NCBI GenBank assembly: GCA_964036045.1
Contig: OZ038378.1
Location: 25,471,935 to 25,535,934 of the forward strand
Direction of reading: 5' to 3'
From: Eutreptiella sp. 'Long Island Sound 2002'
Lineage: Eukaryota; Euglenozoa; Euglenophyceae; Eutreptiales; Eutreptiaceae
DNA length: 64,000 nucleotides
Position numbers and translations under genes: made by a program. The first letter of the stretch is position 1. Every line of letters starts with the position of its first letter. The notes below the pieces were generated by a model, which ran no database searches, had not been told where the DNA came from, and worked only from the letters and a program-made list of their open reading frames with translations. Shown here piece after piece: positions 22,501 to 29,242 of this stretch.

Positions 22501-23224
22501 CCACCTTCTTGGGGACGACGAAGCACGGAGAGGCCCACTCGGAGTGGCACGGCTCAAGCCAGCCTCTCTGGATGAAGTCACGGAGGATCTTCACCATGGC
22601 CTCCTTCCTCTCGCCCCTCAGGGCAAACTCCCGGTGACGATACACACGGGGGTCCTGCTTCAGTCGTATCTTGGCCTCGCCATACGGTCCACGCACCGGT
22701 GGGGGAAACACAGGCTTACCGCTGAAGAAGGTATCACCATACTTCTGCTTCAGCCTGGCCCTCAATGCCTGGATCTTGGGGCAGTCATCGGACTCCGCCT
22801 TGGCTTCTCCGGGCACTTGAACCTTGGAGCTTACTTGAGGGGCAGCGACCCCGCTCGGTTTTGGCTCAGGTGGTCTTCCCAGGTGGCCCAAAGGGCCATC
22901 TCTGGTCTTGCCTCGGAACAGATCGCCGTAGGTGGGTGGGTTACCGACAGGCGGCTCGTCCTGGCTGGACATGTGATCCAGCACCCTCTGAACGAAGGTA
23001 TTCCCATCATAGGAACGGGAGACGATTGAGTCCACTTCCCACCAGGCTTTGTCCTGGCCTTTGCCCTCACGCTGGTTTCCCCAGTCGTGAAAGGGCTGAT
23101 CCATATACCCCTGAACCAGATCCAGCTCCTCTTCTGTGAGGGGGTCTTCCGATTCTCCGATGTCAACCGGGGGAACCGCAAAGCATTGCCTCCAAGGCTC
23201 CGCTACGATGCGGTTGACACACAC
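19586..23224 (-). CDS. pol: Pol polyprotein of the nested element: RT, RNase H, integrase, chromodomain (1212 aa, intact frame)
   Basis: Reverse transcriptase at residues ~200-440, with VDYRGLN (249-255), IDLKHGYHQ with the motif A aspartate at 285, and FVDD (346-349) as the catalytic box. RNase H at ~505-630, with TDASD (511-515), a Glu in REKEAYAI and CTDHQSL. Integrase has a His/Cys zinc region (WHLHMLHPG near 772-780, CSVC at 810-813) and the triad D843, D907, E943 with the classical 35-residue gap between the last two. A C-terminal chromodomain spans ~1136-1185 (YTVEKIL, KVRWRGY, DTWEP). It ends at a TGA. The upstream protease and methyltransferase-like parts are in other frames because of frameshifts near 23210 and 23700. 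It is the best preserved retroelement frame of the window; the product would copy RNA to DNA and integrate it, with the chromodomain probably guiding it to chromatin. Confidence 0.95.
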   Translation of the reverse strand: MCVNRIVAEPWRQCFAVPPVDIGESEDPLTEEELDLVQGYMDQPFHDWGNQREGKGQDKAWWEVDSIVSRSYDGNTFVQRVLDHMSSQDEPPVGNPPTYGDLFRGKTRDGPLGHLGRPPEPKPSGVAAPQVSSKVQVPGEAKAESDDCPKIQALRARLKQKYGDTFFSGKPVFPPPVRGPYGEAKIRLKQDPRVYRHREFALRGERKEAMVKILRDFIQRGWLEPCHSEWASPCFVVPKKVAGEWRLVVDYRGLNAQTQHDSYTLPLIEDMLQKQHRRRIFTVIDLKHGYHQMPLAEESRACTAMSTPIGPLQWKVMPMGVTNGNAAFQRMLENLLEPVRDCADPFVDDVIIASGDPSMSYEELLEAHDRDVTRVLDLPVRHKLTGSSDKATIAVSEVVFAGHVVGNGQRKPIPGKVAAIEHWEKPKTVSELRAYLGFCNYYSGYIKMYAEYAAPMTTMVKGNREETKKGSKKALVWDADSDRAFEGMKQALLSAVGLHLVDPDRGFVLRTDASDYAVGAVLEEVLDDGRHVPVAFWSRVLTEGQRRTWTPREKEAYAIVMALRKWAGYIALHPVTGCTDHQSLQSWHKEHVDIPSGPASQRARWHETLAKFDLTVVYIPGKDNTVADCLSRWAYPASKGMTDISAPGDEAETAEAKKIIEMERLMEEEGIKCFVVMAADAPLGKRVSRAVRVLAPEGAESDKHLFPESCLQDDLTDDYAKSEAFAAEYRAVTDPDDGQKWPKGLTEEDGKLYRNGKLLVPESRVLELCEAWHLHMLHPGVKEQALDMQRRFEIDHIVLYIAIKKVRKGCSVCQACNPDYRNVKGEAQWTPVPDQPMESVAMDVFSMPEVHIGKETFDCVVLCVDRHSGYVVAVPARKKGLLAKEVAVMMIRHWLTVFDIPRTICSDRGPQFTGGWFKAMCSLMGIRHAKSVAYLSRSNGRAEVAGRQLFEKLRKIHITNPRRNWFEEMWPALKAHHDTPTPGGLSAHQILFGRDPLGRGLPLSGDGMAMVAKEFFARQEQTARDIRQQLEKEHAERQKSAPSSTAQKFRLGDPVWVIRPRPMGTHRTKTWFTAGEVVRRIGEDTYRIKVGHGQLRERHESELRVRESDLRGQHVSLSYAAHEADSDDDYAEQDDYTVEKILAQRPKASAPGGLEFKVRWRGYGPSHDTWEPVSSFVPWVNTPFMEYIRKHKTKIHVSDLAALTRAIAARSA

Positions 23225-23739
23225 GAATCAAGGCCCCCATCCACATAGTGGAATTCTGTTGGCCATCTCTGGGGTGGCATGGGCTGTCCCTTAGCGTCCT
23301 GATAGACACTCTCTCCAGCCGGTAGGACGACCTTGTTTAAGGTCATGTTGGTCAGTGAGGCTACCCAATGCCGGGTACTTTCCTCCTCGGTGCATCCCAT
23401 AGGAACAACCAGCACTGCCTTGGAGCGGTCCTTGCGAATCTTCGCTATCGCTCTTGGAATGTCCCATCGAGGGCAATGGATCCACATCAAGCCCTGATGC
23501 GGACCCCAGTGCTTCTTCCACGCGGAGTCCTGTGCGCCCCAGTACTTCTCACATACCCGAAGATGGGCAGAGGTTCCTGAAGAGAACGCATCCAGGGCCA
23601 GATCCGACGCTCCCAAGTCCGCGACAACTCGGCTCGCCACTTCCGGCATTACGCCGTACTCCTGGTTTGCAGGACCAGTTGGCTCAGTGTCCAGCTGGCC
23701 ACTTCGAGCTGATTGCGTTCGGGGTGGATCCATTGGCAT
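23203..23739 (-). CDS. Methyltransferase-like segment of pol, nested element
   Basis: A 178-codon frame between protease and RT. Central features are LALDAFSSGTSAHL, then KYWGAQDSAWKKHWGP, a Trp/Cys/Pro cluster (WIHCPRWDIPRA), and the strand KAVLVVPMG. The corresponding part of the outer element has the same order of features. The pattern resembles the segment near RNase H in DIRS-type elements and phage N6-adenine methyltransferases (D-x-FAS ... W ... NPPF ... VVP), but the catalytic NPP(Y/F) is not kept. Activity is therefore doubtful; a structural or ancient role is possible. The frame overlaps the preceding and following frames, which indicates frameshift mutations. Confidence 0.55.
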   Translation of the reverse strand: MPMDPPRTQSARSGQLDTEPTGPANQEYGVMPEVASRVVADLGASDLALDAFSSGTSAHLRVCEKYWGAQDSAWKKHWGPHQGLMWIHCPRWDIPRAIAKIRKDRSKAVLVVPMGCTEEESTRHWVASLTNMTLNKVVLPAGESVYQDAKGQPMPPQRWPTEFHYVDGGLDSCVSTAS

Positions 23740-24542
23740 TCCACATGGTGCTCAGGTGACGAAAGCCACGAGAGCTGGTCGTCCTGGTACAGGGTCATGG
23801 AGGCCTGGGCGGGGAGGACGCCGGAGTCCGTCTCCATCATGAAGTCGTACCCAACGATCATGTCCCAGTCCATCTCGGCCTCGTAGAAGCGACCTTGCAG
23901 GAGGATGTCCTTGCCGAGGTCTGGGCGGCTCAGCTCACGATGGTTCACGAACTGCAGCCCAATGGCCGCTTCCTTCGTGCCTCCCACCATGTACTGGCCG
24001 TTCGCCACCTTCAGCCTGACAGGTTTCCGACTGTCGGTCAGACACTCTGGCGGAAGTAGGCCAGCCTTGACCAAGCTGACCTGTGCTCCCGTGTCGACCA
24101 ACACGTCGAAGAGCTTTTCCACTTCCCCGCATAAGGCACGGACCTTAAGGTGCAACTGCCGCTCACGCCCAACTCGGCGCACAGCGCGCAAGCTCAGGAT
24201 CTCCAGCCGTTCCAGAAGCTCAACAAGCGACTGGTGCAGGTCGTGGACAATGGGCTCAGGCTGCCCATCTGCAGCATCCAGCTGCGGTCCGGGTGATCCT
24301 CCGATACTCTCGGATAGATCTTGAAGTACATCAAACACATTCTTGGTCGCGAAGGACGGACGGTTGCAAGGGTTCTTGCCTTCACTTGCCCTCGCCCCGC
24401 CTCCGCGACTGGGTGCCGGACCGGGCCTTCTGCCCGCGGCAGTCCCCTTGTGCTTATCGACTCCCGACTGGGATGGTTGGGCGCTTCCCACGTCACCATC
24501 CTGCGACCGCCCTAGCTGGGGCCCTTGGCTGCAGGGGCTCCG
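23649..24542 (-). CDS. pol: Aspartic protease region of pol, nested element
   Basis: Open in phase behind the gag stop TAG (24543-24545). It contains the retropepsin active site LVDTGAQVSLV, and MDWDMIVGYDFM about 75 residues later, both shared with the outer element. The first ~90 residues are low-complexity linker. A frameshift around 23700 ends this frame, and the continuation lies in the 23203-23739 frame. Expected role: cleavage of the gag-pol polyprotein. Confidence 0.8.
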   Translation of the reverse strand, partial: RSPCSQGPQLGRSQDGDVGSAQPSQSGVDKHKGTAAGRRPGPAPSRGGGARASEGKNPCNRPSFATKNVFDVLQDLSESIGGSPGPQLDAADGQPEPIVHDLHQSLVELLERLEILSLRAVRRVGRERQLHLKVRALCGEVEKLFDVLVDTGAQVSLVKAGLLPPECLTDSRKPVRLKVANGQYMVGGTKEAAIGLQFVNHRELSRPDLGKDILLQGRFYEAEMDWDMIVGYDFMMETDSGVLPAQASMTLYQDDQLSWLSSPEHHVECQWIHPERNQLEVASWTLSQLVLQTRSTA

Positions 24543-24545
24543 CTA
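24531..24545 (-). promoter_or_regulatory. Candidate gag-pol UAG readthrough site, nested element
   Basis: On the - strand the gag frame ends TAG followed by CGGAGCCCC, and the protease frame follows in the same phase with no other stop. A UAG followed by CGG fits a known class of leaky stop contexts. The matching site of the outer element differs at one of the nine following bases. Confidence 0.55.
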
Positions 24546-25883
24546 GGGGGCGTCGGTTGTGGAAGTAGGGGTGTTCTCCTCTGCATCAACCTTGTTGACG
24601 CCCTTCTTCCTTCCCCCTTTCTTACCCTTCTTGTCCTTGTCCTTGTTCTGGTCATTCTGGTTGTTCTCCTTGTTCTTGTTGTCCGACCTGGGGACCCAGT
24701 TCCTCTTGATCTCCTGGATCTCCTTGGCCAACTCGGTCCCCTGCGACACCAGCTTGGAGAGCTCGTCCCTGTCCACCTCCACCTTGGCTTCCCGGATACC
24801 CGCGGGCGCACGCTTCTTCGACCCGTGCGCCTTCTTGTAAGCCTCCGTGTCGGCCTTGTGGGTGGGGCATGTTCGGTGGTCATGGTTGAAGCCTTTCTTC
24901 CTCCCATAACACACGAAACAGCCCTGGGGCACAGCTCGTATGAACTCCCCATAGGACAGCGGAGGGTCGCCAATGCGGCGAGGGTCCCTCTTCTCCTTCT
25001 TCCTCCAACCCTGCTGCAGGGGCTTCCAGTTTCCCGGTTTGTTCCCCGCGCTCAGGTTGTTGGCCACGAAGGCAGAGACGGCCACCTCGGCGGGCTCATC
25101 GTCGTCGTCATCGTCGACGAGAGTCTCATCGCCGCCGGCTCCCGCTGGGTCCATGGCAGCTTCCCCGCCAGATCCCTCGCCAACGTAGTTGACGTCGCGG
25201 TCGCCGGGCCTCAACCCGCGGGTGTGGTGGAGGTTTCGGTACTCCTTGAGTACTTCCTCGCCAACGCACTCCAGGATCTCGTCGCAGCTCATCCGCGCTC
25301 GGATGGGCTGCAGACGGATGGTCTGGCCGCTCAACTCACACTCGTCAAGGCGCCACATCGCGGTCTTCTCGCGATCGCCCGAGACGGTGATGAGGAGAGC
25401 GTTCCGCAGGGAGTGCCGTTTGACATCCCGGGCCACGTTCTTCCTCGTCCAAGCCACCACGTTCGTATGATACTCTTTGGGGAGCATCATCTTGACCGTG
25501 TGGTTGGACTTGGCCCGCTTGGATTCCTCCTTGGTGACCCTCTTGATCCATGCCTCCTGCAGCATGGAGAGCAGGCGAGCCTGCTCGTCACCCTCGTTCC
25601 AATCCTCCACGTTGCGGCGGAGGAGGGTGTAATGCCCTCGGAAGTCTCGCCAGTCCCGTAGGCGAATCTCCCGTCCATCATGCTGAAGCTTGATGGACTT
25701 CCACCGCTTGGCAGCCACCTGCGGAGCGTCCACCCGCTCCTGCTCGTTGAGCCACTTCTTGGATTCCTTGAGGGTCTTGATTCTCCCCTCCTTGGTCGCC
25801 ACGAAGTATAGCTCTCCGAGCACTTCCGGCAGGCGGTACCTGAACCGTCTGAAGACATATTTCTCCGCATCCGCGGGAGGCAT
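24543..25883 (-). CDS. gag: gag core and zinc knuckle, nested element (446 aa)
   Basis: Continues the gag frame after an in-frame TAG at 25905-25907. Landmarks shared with the outer gag are KKWLNEQERVDAP, NVEDWNEGDE and RARMSCDEILE. The zinc knuckle is spaced C-x2-C-x8-H-x4-C (from CFVCYGRKKGFN to HDHRTC). The C-terminus is a Lys-rich low-complexity tail. It ends at the TAG discussed as a readthrough site. Role: particle assembly and RNA packaging, inferred from family position. Confidence 0.8.
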   Translation of the reverse strand: MPPADAEKYVFRRFRYRLPEVLGELYFVATKEGRIKTLKESKKWLNEQERVDAPQVAAKRWKSIKLQHDGREIRLRDWRDFRGHYTLLRRNVEDWNEGDEQARLLSMLQEAWIKRVTKEESKRAKSNHTVKMMLPKEYHTNVVAWTRKNVARDVKRHSLRNALLITVSGDREKTAMWRLDECELSGQTIRLQPIRARMSCDEILECVGEEVLKEYRNLHHTRGLRPGDRDVNYVGEGSGGEAAMDPAGAGGDETLVDDDDDDEPAEVAVSAFVANNLSAGNKPGNWKPLQQGWRKKEKRDPRRIGDPPLSYGEFIRAVPQGCFVCYGRKKGFNHDHRTCPTHKADTEAYKKAHGSKKRAPAGIREAKVEVDRDELSKLVSQGTELAKEIQEIKRNWVPRSDNKNKENNQNDQNKDKDKKGKKGGRKKGVNKVDAEENTPTSTTDAP

Positions 25884-25904
25884 GTCTTCAGTGACGGTCA
25901 GCCC

Positions 25905-26298
25905 CTAATCGTCCAGCTTCTCCAAGAAGCGGTCGAGGTTGAGGGGGTTGCCATCGTACATGGGGGGCTTGATGTCCTTCAAGTCTTCCCACAAGGCGGC
26001 ATCCGCGGCCTTAGAGACCATGAACGCCGGCCGCGAGGTCGACGGAGGTTCCCATCGGCCTCGCCCACGGACTCCCACGGCCGCCACGTCCATCTCCTCC
26101 ATGGAATCCCTGTGGCCGCGGTTCCTCCATGTACGCTGAACCTAGATGTTCACGCCGTACTCCTTCCATGTACGCATCCTCATCACGGCGCCGGCAACTG
26201 CGTTCAGCGGCTTCCCGTCGTACACCACGCGGCGGGCTGATGTCGAACTCCTCCAGGTCCAGGTCCAGGTCCTCACCTTCGCTGACATCCCAGTCCAC
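25905..26298 (-). pseudogene. gag: gag linker and start of the gag core, nested element (broken)
   Basis: Two overlapping - strand frames (26011-26298 and 25905-26102) carry an acidic segment (EGEDLDLDLEEF) and then KPPMYDGNPLNLDRFLEKL, the gag-core landmark also found in the outer element. The second frame stops at TAG 25905-25907 and is in phase with the downstream frame from 25883, so this stop is probably a point mutation. Confidence 0.6.
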
Positions 26299-26301
26299 GT
26301 C

Positions 26302-27954
26302 TCATCTTGGGACCTCATCCCTGAGTCCACCATAACGTCCACCAGCCATTGGGATTGGCTCCGGGGCTGGTGCGGGGCGCCAGGGGCGTACCGGTGTCCG
26401 CGGTGGAGCACGGCGGTTGCGGTACTCCGCGCTGAGCCACTCATCACGCCAACCCTCACTGCCACTGCCGGGCGGCACGCGCTCGTTGCGGCGGCCTGCG
26501 CTGTGGTGAGAGGGGGCGGTGAGAGAGGGGGCACTGGCGCTGGTGCGACTCCTGGGGGCTCTGCCGGGGGCGTGGGGTCTGCCTGGACCTGGTCCGGGTC
26601 CCCAGCCGTCGTCTGACGAGCCAGACTTCAGGGGTGGGTGGTCGCTGCCGACGCTCCCACGGGCTTCCAGCGCGTCCAGCCTCTGCTGCAGGCCGCTGAT
26701 GACCTTGTTCAGCGACTTGGTCTCGGCTCTGGCGATGTCCAGCTCTCTCTGCGCGCGCGCGGCGACCCTGGCGATGCGAGTCATCTCGCCCTTGCCCGTG
26801 TCTACCTCGTGCTCGAGGAACTGGACCCTCCTGCGGAGGTAGACAATCCACCGCCAGGTGGTATCCGGGTCGCCGTTCCCTGGTGGGTCGTCGGGGTCCC
26901 CAGGGGGTCCTCCAGGAGGGCCTCCGCGGGGTCTGCCCGGTCCAGGGGGTCCTCCCCCGCCCGGTGGTCCGCCTCCAGGGGGTCCACCTGGTGGGCGTCC
27001 TCCAGGGGGTCCTGATGATCCTCCGCCAGGGGGTCCCGGTGGGTCTCCGCCGGGTCGCCTCGGTGGGTCCGAGGATGGGCGCTTCTTCGTGATGCCGAAG
27101 TCCATGTCGTCATCCTCGTCCATGTCGCCCCACCTGGGCGTCTCGGTCTCGGAAGACTCCGAGCTCCGATAGGGAGGAGGGAGATCCTCATCCTCACCTT
27201 CCGGTTCCATGGGGACGTCTCCGCCTCCTCCGCCCGTCCAAGCCACCACTTGGCGATGTCGGCGGCCTCGTTCATCCCCGTCGCTGGCGGTGAAGAAGGG
27301 GACACTGTCGTGGGGGTGTCCACCCGCTGGCCTCCGCGGCCTCTCGGGGGTCTTCCCCTTGCCCTTCCTCCGTCGATGGGCAGTGGGGCCACTGCTCCCA
27401 CTGCTGCCCGTGTCCGTCTCGTTCAGCGTCATCTTGGAGGAGGCGTCCCCTTCGAAAAGCTTTCGAAGGGTCTCCACTCGTGATCCTCCCGGGGGAGTCT
27501 CGCGGCGGAGTTTGGCCTCTGCCTCCTCCATTGCGGCGGCTGTGGCTGCGGCAGCTCGCGCTTCGGCTTCCTCCCGGGCACGAGCCGCTTCGGCTTTCCG
27601 GGCCTGCTGCAGCCGAGCCTTGTCCGCTTCCAACGCCGCCAGCTCCGCCTCTGTCTTTGCCCTCTCCTCAGCGATCTTCCGTCGCGCGGCCTCGATGGCG
27701 TCCTTCTTGGCGGCGTCCACCTGCGCCCTTTCCTCCGCCTCCTTCTTTGCCCTCTCTTGGGCAAGCGCCTCTTCCAGCGCCCTCACCTCGGCCTCCTTGC
27801 AGGCAATGGCCTCCTGCGTCAGGCGGGCTTCCTCGTCGGCTGCCGCCAACTCACCGTTGACCTGGGCAGTCGCTGCCCCATGGGCGGCTACGGCCGTGAG
27901 TCGGCCGCCATGGCCGCCACGGTCTGGGCGTGGATGGCCATGCCATGCGCCCAC
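26302..27954 (-). CDS. gag-like N-terminal protein, coiled coil plus Pro/Gly-rich region, nested element (550 aa)
   Basis: Residues ~30-150 are an almost uninterrupted Ala/Glu/Arg/Lys coiled coil. A middle stretch near residue 300-360 consists of PPGG-like repeats resembling collagen in composition. A second short coiled coil lies near residue 390-430 (RELDIARAETKSLNK), followed by an Arg/Pro-rich tail. No enzymatic motif. The N-terminal side overlaps another frame (27888-28817), and the sequence suggests a single frameshift near 27900 in an originally continuous protein. By position it corresponds to the N-terminal gag part of the outer element, but it is longer. Confidence 0.6.
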   Translation of the reverse strand: MGAWHGHPRPDRGGHGGRLTAVAAHGAATAQVNGELAAADEEARLTQEAIACKEAEVRALEEALAQERAKKEAEERAQVDAAKKDAIEAARRKIAEERAKTEAELAALEADKARLQQARKAEAARAREEAEARAAAATAAAMEEAEAKLRRETPPGGSRVETLRKLFEGDASSKMTLNETDTGSSGSSGPTAHRRRKGKGKTPERPRRPAGGHPHDSVPFFTASDGDERGRRHRQVVAWTGGGGGDVPMEPEGEDEDLPPPYRSSESSETETPRWGDMDEDDDMDFGITKKRPSSDPPRRPGGDPPGPPGGGSSGPPGGRPPGGPPGGGPPGGGGPPGPGRPRGGPPGGPPGDPDDPPGNGDPDTTWRWIVYLRRRVQFLEHEVDTGKGEMTRIARVAARAQRELDIARAETKSLNKVISGLQQRLDALEARGSVGSDHPPLKSGSSDDGWGPGPGPGRPHAPGRAPRSRTSASAPSLTAPSHHSAGRRNERVPPGSGSEGWRDEWLSAEYRNRRAPPRTPVRPWRPAPAPEPIPMAGGRYGGLRDEVPR

Positions 27955-28817
27955 TCGGCAGCCTCCTCCTGGGCGATGCCGACGGCGCCCTCCACGGCAG
28001 CGCTGTGCTGCTTGGCCCGTTGCCGGGCAACCCGAAGGTTGCAGGGCACCCCACAGGCGCGCTCACAGGCGCGCGCCACGTCCCTGTCGGGAGCGACGCT
28101 GCTGCTGGAGCTGGCCTGGTCGGCCGGCATCCTCCCGCGGTGGGCCGACTCCACGTCGCTGCTGGGGCCTGACTTCCTCAGGAGCAGCGGACAGGGCTTG
28201 GCCTGGGTCTGCTTGGCGACTTGGATGAAGTCGCCAAGGGTGGCGTGGCCGGGGTGGTGACCGCCATTGGCCCGTTGGGGACTAGGGGCTCGGGTTCCGC
28301 CCTTGGCTCCTTGGGCGGCTTCGGCGGCCAGGGACTCCTGGTACTCCCGCCACTTCCGGTCCCGCTTCCTGTCCCCGGCGGACCGCTTCTCCTTCCCCGG
28401 AGACGCGCTGCTGCTGCCCTGCAGCCTGCGCTCGCTCCCCGGTTCCGGGAAGTTCTTTTCGATCATGTCCCATATGGAGACATTGATCGGGGCGCCTGAC
28501 GGGTACTCGTTTGAGTTCTCGTCCTCCTCAATCCCGTCGGGGCGCAGCCCTTCGCCGGGCCTGTCCGGCCGGGTCCAGGTCCTCCAGCGCCTCTGCTGGA
28601 AGCGGAAGGCAAACCCTTCCGCCCGCAGCCAGTCCTCCACGGCCTGCAGGCAGTCGGGGGCCATGTCCGTGCGGAGCTCGAAGCTCCCGGGCATGCCGCC
28701 TTCGCACTGGGGGTGGGTGTGGCGGTAGTGCTGGTCCCAAACCAACCCACGCAGTAGGTGCGCTGCATGGGGGTGGGGCCGTGGCCACGTCTTACCCGCT
28801 TCTTGCCAGTTTACCAT
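27888..28817 (-). CDS. N-terminal gag region, nested element (309 aa)
   Basis: The first long frame downstream of the nested element's 5' LTR. Mixed charged sequence with WDMIEKNFPEPGSERR and a Lys/Arg stretch (KEKRSAGDRKRDRKWREY). It runs into the 26302-27954 frame by a probable frameshift. No recognised domain; assigned to gag only because of its position. Confidence 0.45.
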   Translation of the reverse strand: MVNWQEAGKTWPRPHPHAAHLLRGLVWDQHYRHTHPQCEGGMPGSFELRTDMAPDCLQAVEDWLRAEGFAFRFQQRRWRTWTRPDRPGEGLRPDGIEEDENSNEYPSGAPINVSIWDMIEKNFPEPGSERRLQGSSSASPGKEKRSAGDRKRDRKWREYQESLAAEAAQGAKGGTRAPSPQRANGGHHPGHATLGDFIQVAKQTQAKPCPLLLRKSGPSSDVESAHRGRMPADQASSSSSVAPDRDVARACERACGVPCNLRVARQRAKQHSAAVEGAVGIAQEEAAEWAHGMAIHAQTVAAMAADSRP

Positions 28818-29242
28818 GGCAGCGGGGGGCGTACTTGGTCCTGAGGTCCTTGGTGTGCACTCGTTCCACTCAACGAACTGGTGGTGGTTGTTGAGGCGGG
28901 GGCTGCAGCACTGGACTGGGAGTGCGGCCGATGCTGGTCGGCCGGTGGCTGTGGAGGTGGTTGACGCGACTGGGTGTGCGGCCTTGCTGGTCGGCCGATT
29001 GGACTCGCTGTTGAGGGAGTCCTGGTCTGTCCACCTCCTTCACGGTCGCGGCGCGGTCAGGGCGATGCTCTGGACGGCGCTGCGGGCTCTGTGACGGGCT
29101 CGGCGCTGTCGCTGGGCAGCGCTGCGAGCCGCTGCGCTGCGCTGCGAGCTGCGAGCTGCGAGCTGCTGCGCCGCGCTGCTCGGGGTTGGTGGCCCCGAGT
29201 GGCACGCGAGGGCTGGGTAACCCCGCGGCGGTGAAACGCTTT
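28818..29242 (-). other. Leader between the 5' LTR and gag, nested element
   Basis: 425 bp. It holds a CTGCGAG-type short repeat at about 29125-29170. I see no convincing TGG-initiated primer binding site next to the LTR end. No gene. Confidence 0.5.

Noticed and set aside
29200-29242. Primer binding site next to the nested element's 5' LTR
   Set aside because: No TGG-initiated sequence lies at the boundary on the - strand.
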